Shown: one piece after another, positions 35,023-41,801 of the stretch | Layout of the letters: every line of letters starts with the position of its first letter | Position numbering within the stretch: position 1 is the stretch's first letter | Origin: CAXSBR01 sp964236495 | Lineage (GTDB): Bacteria; Actinomycetota; Actinomycetes; Mycobacteriales; Jatrophihabitantaceae | NCBI GenBank assembly: GCA_964236495.1 | Contig: CAXSBR010000025.1 | Location: 1-43,031 of the forward strand | DNA length: 43,031 nt | Direction of reading: 5' to 3' | Translations under genes and position numbers: made by a program | The notes under the pieces: model-generated | The model's database searches: none | What the model saw: the letters and a program-made list of their open reading frames with translations, nothing else | Told to the model about the DNA's origin: nothing

Positions 35023-35916
35023 ATGACCAGCCGGGTTCACCTCGCTACGTGCGCGGATCTTCCCGCCGGCGACGAGGAAGACGGCGAGCTGCTGCTGAGT
35101 GCCTGCCGCGCGGCCGGTCTGGACGCGCACTGGACGGTCTGGACCGACTCCAGCATCGACTGGACGGCGGCGTCGGCAACGGTGGTGCGCGCCACTTGGG
35201 ACTACAGCGACCGGCACGCCGAGTTCGTCCGCTGGACACAAGCGGTGCCGCGGCTGCACAACCCGGCCGCGGTGCTGCGCTGGAACAGCGACAAGTCCTA
35301 CCTGCGTGAGCTGTCGCGCTTCGGGGTGGCCGTCGTTCCCACCTCGTGGGCGGCGGTCGGACAGTCCGCGGTGTGGCCCGAAGGCATCGAATTCGTCGTG
35401 AAGCCCGCGATCGGAGCAGGTTCGCGCGGTGCGGGTCGCTTCGCCGCCGACGACGTCGCAGGCGCCCAGCGTCAGCTGGACTTTCTCCACGCTCAAGGCC
35501 TCACCGCGATGATTCAGCCCTACCTCGCCCGAGTGGACGATGCCGGCGAGACCGGCCTGGTGTTCATCGACGGCGCGTATAGCCACGGCATCCGCAAAGG
35601 TCCGATGCTGGCACCGGACACGGTCAACGCCCTCGACGCGATCGGCCCGCGAGCACTGTTCATGGCCGAGCGGATCAGCGCGCGCACACCCTCGCAGCAG
35701 GAGCTGACCGTCGCCGAATCGGCGTTGCACGCAGCCATGAGCGTCCTCGATCTCGACGAGCCGCTGCTCTACGCCCGAGTCGACTTGCTGCCCGGCGCGG
35801 ACGGCCCGGTGCTGATCGAGTTGGAGTTGACCGAGCCGTCGCTGTTCCTGTCCTACGCGCGCGGCGCTGCTGCCCACTTCGCCCAGGCGATCGCGGCTCG
35901 AGCGGTTGGCCGATGA
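35023..35916 (+). CDS. ATP-grasp domain protein (glutathione synthase/RimK-like)
   Basis: Protein of 297 residues with an ATP-grasp fold, an enzyme class that joins a carboxylate to an amine or thiol using ATP. The sequence shows VVRATWDYSDRHAEFVRW, LRWNSDKSYLRELSRFG, and the nucleotide-binding EFVVKPAIGAGSRGAGRF. QPYLARVDDAGETGLVFIDG follows, and the metal-binding Glu cluster lies in VLIELELTEPSLFLSYA. The substrate cannot be inferred. The ATG at 35023 is preferred over one seven codons earlier because of the TACGAT box. The stop overlaps the ATG of the DUF445 gene, so the two are translationally coupled. Confidence 0.88.
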   Translation: MTSRVHLATCADLPAGDEEDGELLLSACRAAGLDAHWTVWTDSSIDWTAASATVVRATWDYSDRHAEFVRWTQAVPRLHNPAAVLRWNSDKSYLRELSRFGVAVVPTSWAAVGQSAVWPEGIEFVVKPAIGAGSRGAGRFAADDVAGAQRQLDFLHAQGLTAMIQPYLARVDDAGETGLVFIDGAYSHGIRKGPMLAPDTVNALDAIGPRALFMAERISARTPSQQELTVAESALHAAMSVLDLDEPLLYARVDLLPGADGPVLIELELTEPSLFLSYARGAAAHFAQAIAARAVGR

Positions 35917-37340
35917 CGGTTCCGCCGGCGACCGAGCCGCCGACCACTCAGCCGCCGACCACCCAGCCGCCGACCACTCAGCTGCTGGGTGCGCGGCCGA
36001 CATCGCATCGGGCGTCCCACCGGGCGGCGCGGCAGACCGGCTCCCAATCTGGACCGGCCCGTCCGTCGAGCTCTGCGGCGGTATCTTCGCTGGCTTCTGC
36101 ACTGGGGGAGTCGGCGCCGGCAGTGGCGGCGTTGCGACGGATGAAGTTGGTGGCCGGCGGTCTGCTGCTGGTTGCTGCGGCACTGTTCCTGATCAGTCGA
36201 ATCGTCGGCCACGGCGACGGTGGGTGGGGCTACCTGCAGGCCATGAGCGAGGCGGCGATGGTCGGCGGCCTGGCCGACTGGTTCGCCGTCACTGCATTGT
36301 TCCGCCATCCGCTGGGTCTACCGATTCCGCACACCGCCATCATTCCGCGCAAGAAGGACCAGATCGGCGAGAGCCTGGGCGCCTTCGTTCGGCAGAACTT
36401 TCTCACCGAAGAGGTGGTGGGCAGCCACGTCGCGGCCGTGGGCATTCCGCACCGCGCCGGAACGTGGCTGGCCGAGCCGGCGCACGCGGCACAGCTGACT
36501 GAGGAAGCCGCACTCGCACTGGCCGGCGCCGCAGCGGTGTTGCGCGATGAAGACATCCGCGCTGCGGTGGCCGGCTTCGCCGAGCAGCGACTCGCCGCGA
36601 TCCCCGCCGCGCCGGTACTGGCGAGGGTTATCGACATCGTCGTGGAGGGAGGTCAACATCAGGCAGCGCTCACCAGCGGTCTGCAGGCGCTGATGCGCTT
36701 CCTAGACGACAACAGCGACATGCTGCGGCGCCGAGTCTCGGAGGAGTCCCCGGAGTGGGTGCCCAGCTGGGTGGACGATCGGGTGTTCACCCGCCTGTTC
36801 ACCGGCATGCAGTCCTTCCTCGCCGACATCGCCAGCGAGGAAGATCACGAGTTCCGTCAGCAGTTCGACGAGCGACTGCGTCAGTACGCGCACGCGCTGC
36901 GCACCGACGACCCGACGATCAAGCGCATCGAGGAGACCAAGCACCAGATCCTCGAACACGAGGCGGTACGCAGCTGGATGGGCTCGCTGTGGTTCACGCT
37001 CAAGTCCGCCGCCCTGAGCGCCGCGGACGACCCCGATTCCGAGCTGCGCCGCACCGCGACGTCGGTTCTGGTTCAGGTCGGGGTGGCACTGCGCGACGAC
37101 GCAGAGCTGCAGGGCAAGGTCGAATCCTGGATTCAGGCGGCCCTGCGGCACGTTCTGAGCCGCTACTCCCAAGACTTGGCGGCGCTGATCTCAACCACGG
37201 TTGCGCGCTGGGACGCCGCGGAAACGAGCCGCCGACTCGAGATCCAGGTGGGACGCGATCTGCAGTTCATCCGCGTCAACGGCACGATCGTGGGCTCGCT
37301 CGTCGGGCTGGTGATCTACACGGTCTCCCAACTGCTGTGA
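35913..37340 (+). CDS. DUF445 family membrane protein
   Basis: Protein of 475 residues. A Pro/Thr/Ala-rich N-terminal tail (about 70 residues, with three PPTTQ repeats) precedes a membrane segment near residues 78-95. The DUF445 signature follows: MSEAAMVGGLADWFAVTALFRHPLGLPIPHTAIIPRKKDQIG. The middle is long and helical, and a second hydrophobic segment ends the protein (GSLVGLVIYTVSQLL). This matches the YheB/YjiN-like layout of two membrane helices holding a large helical domain. No function is established. Its last 150 bases overlap the convergent ctaA reading frame. Confidence 0.9.
   Translation: MTVPPATEPPTTQPPTTQPPTTQLLGARPTSHRASHRAARQTGSQSGPARPSSSAAVSSLASALGESAPAVAALRRMKLVAGGLLLVAAALFLISRIVGHGDGGWGYLQAMSEAAMVGGLADWFAVTALFRHPLGLPIPHTAIIPRKKDQIGESLGAFVRQNFLTEEVVGSHVAAVGIPHRAGTWLAEPAHAAQLTEEAALALAGAAAVLRDEDIRAAVAGFAEQRLAAIPAAPVLARVIDIVVEGGQHQAALTSGLQALMRFLDDNSDMLRRRVSEESPEWVPSWVDDRVFTRLFTGMQSFLADIASEEDHEFRQQFDERLRQYAHALRTDDPTIKRIEETKHQILEHEAVRSWMGSLWFTLKSAALSAADDPDSELRRTATSVLVQVGVALRDDAELQGKVESWIQAALRHVLSRYSQDLAALISTTVARWDAAETSRRLEIQVGRDLQFIRVNGTIVGSLVGLVIYTVSQLL
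35937..35981 (+). repeat. Three 15-base coding repeats in the DUF445 gene
   Basis: Three tandem copies of CCGCCGACCACTCAG (one with a single change) encode PPTTQ three times near the N-terminus. The period is a multiple of three, so copy changes would keep the frame. Confidence 0.9.
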
Positions 37341-38396
37341 GCGCGGCGCCACCCGCGGGGAGAGCGCCAGCTGCAGATACAGATGCAGCACGGCAACCCA
37401 CACCAGGCAGGCGCCGAACAGGTGCAGTTCGACGAGCTGCGCGGGCACGTGGGCGAAGTACTGCACGTAACCGATCAGGCCCTGGCTCAACTCCGTCGCC
37501 AACAGCAGTGCGGCGGCGCGCTGCTCCCGCCGGGGCGCACCGGTAGCTCGCAGCAGCAGCCACATTCCGATAGTCAGGCCGATCAGGATCATCACGACGT
37601 CGGCGTGCAGCTGGCTCACCGACGCCGGCGCCAGGCCGTTGCGGTGCACCCGCCCGTCGGTGTCGGCAGCCCCGGCGTGCGGCCCGGCACCGGTCACTGC
37701 GGTACCGACGGCCAGTACGACCGCGGTGAAGCCCACCAGTAGCCGGCCCAGCATCAGCGCGGCGGAGGGGCGAAGCGGATCGCTGCGCTGAGTGGAGGTC
37801 GCCGGAGTAGAGGTCGCCAGCGCAGAGGTCGCCAGCGCGGACGTCGCCGGAGCCGGCTGAGTAACGACGCGCTGGTCTGCCCGGACGCGCTGGTCTCCCT
37901 GCACTCGCGAAGCGAGCACCACGGTGACGGCAATGATGGCCATCGACAGCAGCAGATGCGCTCCCACCACCCAGGGGTTGAGATGGGTGAGCACCGAGAT
38001 ACCGCCCAGCACGGCCTGCGCCGGAATCCCGGCCAGCGCCAGGCTGGCGAGCCGAATGTGCCGGCGCTGCCCGATCGCGGCCGTCACCGTGGCGACGGCG
38101 ACGATGAACAACGCGAACGTCAGCGTGCGGTTGGTGAACTCGATCAGGCCGTGGCCGCCGGTCTGCGACGTGCGCACCAGTGAACCCTCTGTGCAGCGGG
38201 GCCAGGTCGGGCAGCCCAGCCCAGAGGCGGTGAGCCGCACGGCGCCGCCGGTGAGCACGATGACGACGTTGGCGACGACGCCGGCGATGCTGAACACCCG
38301 CAGTGCGCGCCACGACGTGCACCAGCGCAGCGCCGCCGGCACTCTTCTGCCCGCGGGGATCCGCTTTCCTGCCGACATCCGCGTCCCCGCCGGCAT
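37191..38396 (-). CDS. ctaA: Heme A synthase CtaA/COX15 with extended C-terminus
   Basis: Membrane monooxygenase-type enzyme converting heme O to heme A. Core motifs are FSIAGVVANVVIVLTGGAVRLTASGLGCPTWPRC, GLIEFTNRTLTF (heme-ligand region), LGGISVLTHLNPWVVGAHLLLSM, TGAGPHAG, LHADVVMILIG and VELHLFGACLVWVAVLHLY. The ATG at 38396 follows the permease stop by two bases and has GGGAG five bases ahead. At 401 residues it is longer than the usual 310-330. It has a basic N-terminal tail, a central loop of ATSALATS-type repeats, and about 50 extra C-terminal residues because no stop occurs until inside the antisense of DUF445. The extension is hydrophilic and may be non-native. Confidence 0.9.
   Translation of the reverse strand: MPAGTRMSAGKRIPAGRRVPAALRWCTSWRALRVFSIAGVVANVVIVLTGGAVRLTASGLGCPTWPRCTEGSLVRTSQTGGHGLIEFTNRTLTFALFIVAVATVTAAIGQRRHIRLASLALAGIPAQAVLGGISVLTHLNPWVVGAHLLLSMAIIAVTVVLASRVQGDQRVRADQRVVTQPAPATSALATSALATSTPATSTQRSDPLRPSAALMLGRLLVGFTAVVLAVGTAVTGAGPHAGAADTDGRVHRNGLAPASVSQLHADVVMILIGLTIGMWLLLRATGAPRREQRAAALLLATELSQGLIGYVQYFAHVPAQLVELHLFGACLVWVAVLHLYLQLALSPRVAPRSQQLGDRVDHQPDERAHDRAVDADELQIASHLDLESAARFRGVPARNRG
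37792..37851 (-). repeat. Four 15-base coding repeats in ctaA
   Basis: Four imperfect tandem units (consensus on the plus strand G-NNG-AGGTCGCC-NGN) encode the ATSALATSALATSTPATST stretch in the central hydrophilic loop of CtaA. The period is in frame. Confidence 0.85.
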
Positions 38397-38398
38397 GC

Positions 38399-39202
38399 TC
38401 ACTCCCACCGGAACCACCTGGCCGCGGCGGGCACAGCGAGCGCAGCCCACACCGCCAACGTGACGACCGGTCGCACCGGGAACACAGCGCCGTGCTGCAG
38501 CACCTGATGCAGTCCGTCGGACAGCGCGGCCGAGGGAAGCAGGCGCAGGACGTCGGCCAGCCCGGTCGGGAACTTGCTCAGCGGAACCGCGATGCCGCCA
38601 CAGAACAGCAGGATCAGCCAGGCCAGGTTCGCGGCGGCCAGCGTCACTTCGGCGCGCACTGTGCCCGCCAGCAGGAGACCGAGCCCGCCCAGCGCCGCCG
38701 TTCCCAGCAGCACCAGCAACGCCACACTGACCGGATTGCCGTGCGGATGCCACCGCAGAGCCCAGGCCGCCACGCTGATCAGCACGATCTGGGCGACTTC
38801 GAGCACCACGACCGACAGCATCTTGCCCGCAACCAGCGTCGTGCGCGGCAGTGCAGTGGTTCCCAGTCGCTTGAGCACGCCGTACTTGCGCTCGAAGCCG
38901 GTCCCGATCGCCAGCCCGGTGAACGACGCACTCATCACCGACAGCGCGATGATGCCCGGGGCGACGAAGTCGATCCGACGCGCACCCACCGAGTACAGCA
39001 AGGGAAGATTGAAGAAGAACAGCAGCAGCAGCGGCGCGACAAGAGTCAGCCCGACCTGCTCACCGTTGCGGAGCAGCATTCGCAGCTCCATCGCGGTTTG
39101 TGCGCGCAGCATCCGACCGCGTGGCGCGGCGCCCGCTGCCGGGGTGAACCGGCTCGGCCGCACCTGCGCCGGAGCCGCGGCCTCGACGACAGGGCGGCTC
39201 AC
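38399..39202 (-). CDS. ABC-2 type transporter permease
   Basis: Integral membrane subunit of a two-gene ABC exporter, 267 residues, with six hydrophobic segments. It contains MELRMLLRNGEQVGLTLVAPLLLL at the first membrane helix and MSASFTGLAIGTGFERKYGVLKRLGTTALPR, the conserved ABC-2 loop. NLAWLILLFCGGIAVPLSKFP and LPSAALSDGL near the end are also typical. The GTG at 39202 overlaps the ATPase stop (GTGA). It lies two bases upstream of ctaA, an order repeated in many actinomycetes, so transport of a heme-related or lipid compound is conceivable but unproven. Confidence 0.9.
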   Translation of the reverse strand: MSRPVVEAAAPAQVRPSRFTPAAGAAPRGRMLRAQTAMELRMLLRNGEQVGLTLVAPLLLLFFFNLPLLYSVGARRIDFVAPGIIALSVMSASFTGLAIGTGFERKYGVLKRLGTTALPRTTLVAGKMLSVVVLEVAQIVLISVAAWALRWHPHGNPVSVALLVLLGTAALGGLGLLLAGTVRAEVTLAAANLAWLILLFCGGIAVPLSKFPTGLADVLRLLPSAALSDGLHQVLQHGAVFPVRPVVTLAVWAALAVPAAARWFRWE

Positions 39203-40116
39203 CGCCGCACCTGCCGGCCGGTCAGATCCAGGAACAGATCTTCGAGCGTTCCCGACCCGGTGGACAGCTCGGTAATCAGTACGCCGGCGCGGGCACACCA
39301 GCCGGTGACAGCGGCGATCAAGATCGGCTCAGGCACGCCGCTGACGGCATAACTGCCGGCCCGCGTCTCGGTCACCGATGTGCCGGGCGGAAGGTCGGCC
39401 GCCATCGACGCGACGTCGAGCCCGGCGGGGGCAGTGAACCGCAGGCCGGCGCCGGCGTCGGCCATCAGTTGCGCCGGTGGGCCGGCAGCGACCACCATGC
39501 CGCCGTCGAGCAGGACCACCTCGTCGGCGAGCCGTTCGGCTTCCTCGAGATAGTGCGTGGTCAGAACGACGGCGACACCGGCCGACGTCAGTTCGGCGAT
39601 GATGTTCCAGGTGGCGTGCCGGGCCTGCGGGTCCATGCCCGCGGTCGGCTCGTCGAGGAAGACGAGCTCGGGCCGGCCCACCAGCGCCAGCGCCAAGGAC
39701 AGCCGCTGCTGCTGGCCCCCGGACAGACGCTTGACCGGTGTGCGGGCCGCATCGCTCAGGCCTACCAGCTCCAGCAGCTCGCCCGGAGCAAGGGGGTTGG
39801 TGGCATAGCTGGCGAACAGCTCGACCATCTCCACCGCGCGGGCGCCGGTGTAGCCGCCCACGCCCTGCTGCAGCATCACCCCGATGCGCGGGCGCACGGC
39901 CGGATCGTCGGGGGCGCACCCCAGCACCTGTACCGAGCCTGCGTCGGCGCTGCGGTAGCCCTCGCAGATCTCGATGATGGTGGTCTTGCCCGCGCCGTTG
40001 GGGCCCAACAGGGCAAGAAGCCGGCCGCGTTCGAGCCGCAACGACACTCCGTCGACCGCGGGTTTTTCGCCATAGCTCTTGACGAGGTTGCGCACCTCGA
40101 GCGCGAGCTCAGTCAC
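39199..40116 (-). CDS. ABC transporter ATP-binding protein
   Basis: ATPase subunit, 305 residues, paired with the ABC-2 permease. Walker A is LGPNGAGKTT, the Q-loop lies in MLQQGVGGYTGA, the signature is LSGGQQQRLSLALAL, Walker B is LVFLDEPTAGMD and the switch His is in VVLTTHYLEEAERLAD. The C-terminal 90 residues are a DrrA-like accessory domain. The GTG at 40116 was chosen because TACACT stands six bases upstream; the longer reading starts inside the neighbouring promoter and adds residues unlike the family. It leads the ATPase-permease-ctaA operon. Confidence 0.93.
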   Translation of the reverse strand: MTELALEVRNLVKSYGEKPAVDGVSLRLERGRLLALLGPNGAGKTTIIEICEGYRSADAGSVQVLGCAPDDPAVRPRIGVMLQQGVGGYTGARAVEMVELFASYATNPLAPGELLELVGLSDAARTPVKRLSGGQQQRLSLALALVGRPELVFLDEPTAGMDPQARHATWNIIAELTSAGVAVVLTTHYLEEAERLADEVVLLDGGMVVAAGPPAQLMADAGAGLRFTAPAGLDVASMAADLPPGTSVTETRAGSYAVSGVPEPILIAAVTGWCARAGVLITELSTGSGTLEDLFLDLTGRQVRR

Positions 40117-40122
40117 CGGGCA

Positions 40123-40128
40123 AGTGTA
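40123..40128 (-). promoter_or_regulatory. Candidate -10 box for the ABC-ctaA operon
   Basis: TACACT on the minus strand ends six bases before the GTG at 40116; no ribosome site is present, implying a leaderless message. Confidence 0.5.
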
Positions 40129-40176
40129 GGAACGCAGGGGCTGGGTCGGCTCGTCCGGGGGACTTCGCCGCATGCG

Positions 40177-40851
40177 CTACAGCGCGATGCTCTTGACCAC
40201 GCTGGCGTAGCTGTCGACGTACTCCTGCTCCGACAGCGCCTGAACCGCTGCCCGGACCGTCTCGGTGACCTCGCGCAACACCTTTGCCTTGCGCTCGTCC
40301 TCGGCCCGGCCCGAGAAGTCCAGCGGTCGGCCGAAGCGCACGGCCACCGGGCGACGGCGCCACTGTCGCGTACCCGGCGGTTGGACATGATCGGTGCCCA
40401 CCAAGCCGACCGGAACGACGGGCACGCCGGTGCGCAGGGCGATTCGCGCGACTCCGGTGCGGAACTTGTACAGCCGGCCGTCGGGGGAGCGGGTGCCCTC
40501 GGGGAAGATGCCGAACGCCTTGCCGGCCTCCAGCAGGTCCACGCAGACGTCCACCGACGCCGCGGCCGCGCGCATGTCCCCGCGTTCGACGGGCACCTGC
40601 CCGATGCCGGTGAACATCGCCGACGTCGCCCGTCCCTTTAACCCCGGGGTGGTGAAGTACTCGGCCTTGGCGAGGTAGAACACCTGCCGCCGGGCTGCCA
40701 GCGGAGTGAAGATTTCGTCGGCGAACGAGACGTGGTTGCCGGCGATGATGACGCCACCGCTGGCGGGAACGTGGCCGGCGCCGCTAACCGCAGGGCGGAA
40801 CACCGCGCGCAGAGTCGGCGAGACGGTCAGTTCCAGAGCGCGATAGAGCAC
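40177..40851 (-). CDS. 1-acyl-sn-glycerol-3-phosphate acyltransferase, PlsC-like
   Basis: Membrane-associated acyltransferase of 224 residues in phospholipid synthesis. The catalytic HX4D motif is NHVSFAD, followed by FYLAKAEYFTTPGLKG, the VPVERGD region and FPEGTRSPDGRLYKF. VVPVGLVGTD closes the core. The GTG at 40851 is preferred: TAAGTT stands seven bases upstream and the N-terminus becomes MLYRALELTVSPTLRAVFRP, as in the family. A TTG three codons earlier is the alternative. The exact acyl acceptor is not determined by sequence. Confidence 0.9.
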   Translation of the reverse strand: MLYRALELTVSPTLRAVFRPAVSGAGHVPASGGVIIAGNHVSFADEIFTPLAARRQVFYLAKAEYFTTPGLKGRATSAMFTGIGQVPVERGDMRAAAASVDVCVDLLEAGKAFGIFPEGTRSPDGRLYKFRTGVARIALRTGVPVVPVGLVGTDHVQPPGTRQWRRRPVAVRFGRPLDFSGRAEDERKAKVLREVTETVRAAVQALSEQEYVDSYASVVKSIAL

Positions 40852-40858
40852 GGCCCGC

Positions 40859-40864
40859 AACTTA
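40859..40864 (-). promoter_or_regulatory. Candidate -10 box for the PlsC-like gene
   Basis: TAAGTT on the minus strand ends seven bases before the GTG at 40851, with no ribosome site between. Confidence 0.4.
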
Positions 40865-40950
40865 CCGCGCTGCCGGTGGACTGCCGGCAGGACCGCCGCT
40901 GGTGGTGGTCGGCCAGGTCCGGCGGGCCGCTTCCACGCAGCGTCGGGAAA

Positions 40951-40967
40951 TACGTCATACTGATGTA
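40951..40967 (+). promoter_or_regulatory. Candidate SufR operator overlapping the sufR -10 box
   Basis: TACGTCA-TAC-TGATGTA is an inverted repeat with 6 of 7 positions matching. It ends directly at the sufR GTG and contains CATACT, a likely -10 box with a six-base spacer to the start codon. A repressor bound here would block RNA polymerase, fitting autoregulation of sufR-sufB. Confidence 0.5.
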
Positions 40968-41801
40968 GTGGAAATCAAGCTGGCGACCGAGGCACCGCCC
41001 TCCGGTGCCGGCCTGTCGACCGCGCACCGCTCCGAACCTTCCTGCCCGGACGGCCCTCGGGACGCCGCCCACGACGCCTCCCAGGACACATTTCCGAGCA
41101 CAACCCCCGATGCGCGCACCCGCGACCGCGTCGCCCGGCTGATCCTGGAGTCGGGCCCACTCAGTGCAGCGAGCCTGGGCGAACGGCTCGGGCTCTCTAC
41201 CGCCGCCGTACGCAGGCACCTCGACCTGCTGGTGGCCGACGGTGTGCTGGTGGAGGTTCAGCCACGTCCGAGCGTGCAGCGTGGTCGGGGCCGGCCGGCT
41301 CGGCGGTATGCACTCACCGATCAGGGGCGGGGCCAGTTCCCGCATGCCTACGACGACTTGGCAACGACGGCGCTGCGCTATCTCTTCGAAACCGGCGGCG
41401 CGCAGGCCGTAGCCGCTTTTGCCGACCGGCGTGCGCACCTGCTCGCCGCGGACCTGACTGGTCGGGCCACACCGGCCCAGCTGGCTCAATCTCTGACCGC
41501 TGCCGGGTACGCCTCCACCCTCGAGGTGACGGCGTCGGGAACGCAGATGTGCCAGCACCACTGTCCCGTCGCCCACGTCGCTGCGCAGTTCCCCGAGCTG
41601 TGCCAGGCCGAGACGCGGGCGTTCGAGCAGCTGCTGGGAACCCATCTGCAGCGCCTGGCCACCATCGCCCACGGCGACGGAGTGTGTACCACCCATATCC
41701 CGGAGGCACTGGCATCGGCCCCACCCGATTCCGGCTCCGCCCGGCTTTCAGAACAGCACCCACTCGAGCAGCACCACATAGATGAAGGAGTACCGGCATG
41801 A
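40968..41801 (+). CDS. sufR: Iron-sulfur responsive transcriptional regulator SufR
   Basis: Repressor of the suf operon that senses its own Fe-S cluster, 277 residues. A winged helix-turn-helix lies at about residues 50-118 (RDRVARLILESGPLSAASLGERLGLSTAAVRRHLDLL, then the RGRGRPARRY wing). Cluster ligands are likely among Cys195 and Cys199 (MCQHHCPV), Cys212 (PELC) and Cys240 (GVCTTH). The first 45 residues are a variable tail and the C-terminal 30 are rich in Ser and His. The GTG is placed by the promoter spacing. The stop overlaps the sufB ATG (ATGA), so the regulator and its target are cotranscribed. Confidence 0.94.
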   Translation: MEIKLATEAPPSGAGLSTAHRSEPSCPDGPRDAAHDASQDTFPSTTPDARTRDRVARLILESGPLSAASLGERLGLSTAAVRRHLDLLVADGVLVEVQPRPSVQRGRGRPARRYALTDQGRGQFPHAYDDLATTALRYLFETGGAQAVAAFADRRAHLLAADLTGRATPAQLAQSLTAAGYASTLEVTASGTQMCQHHCPVAHVAAQFPELCQAETRAFEQLLGTHLQRLATIAHGDGVCTTHIPEALASAPPDSGSARLSEQHPLEQHHIDEGVPA

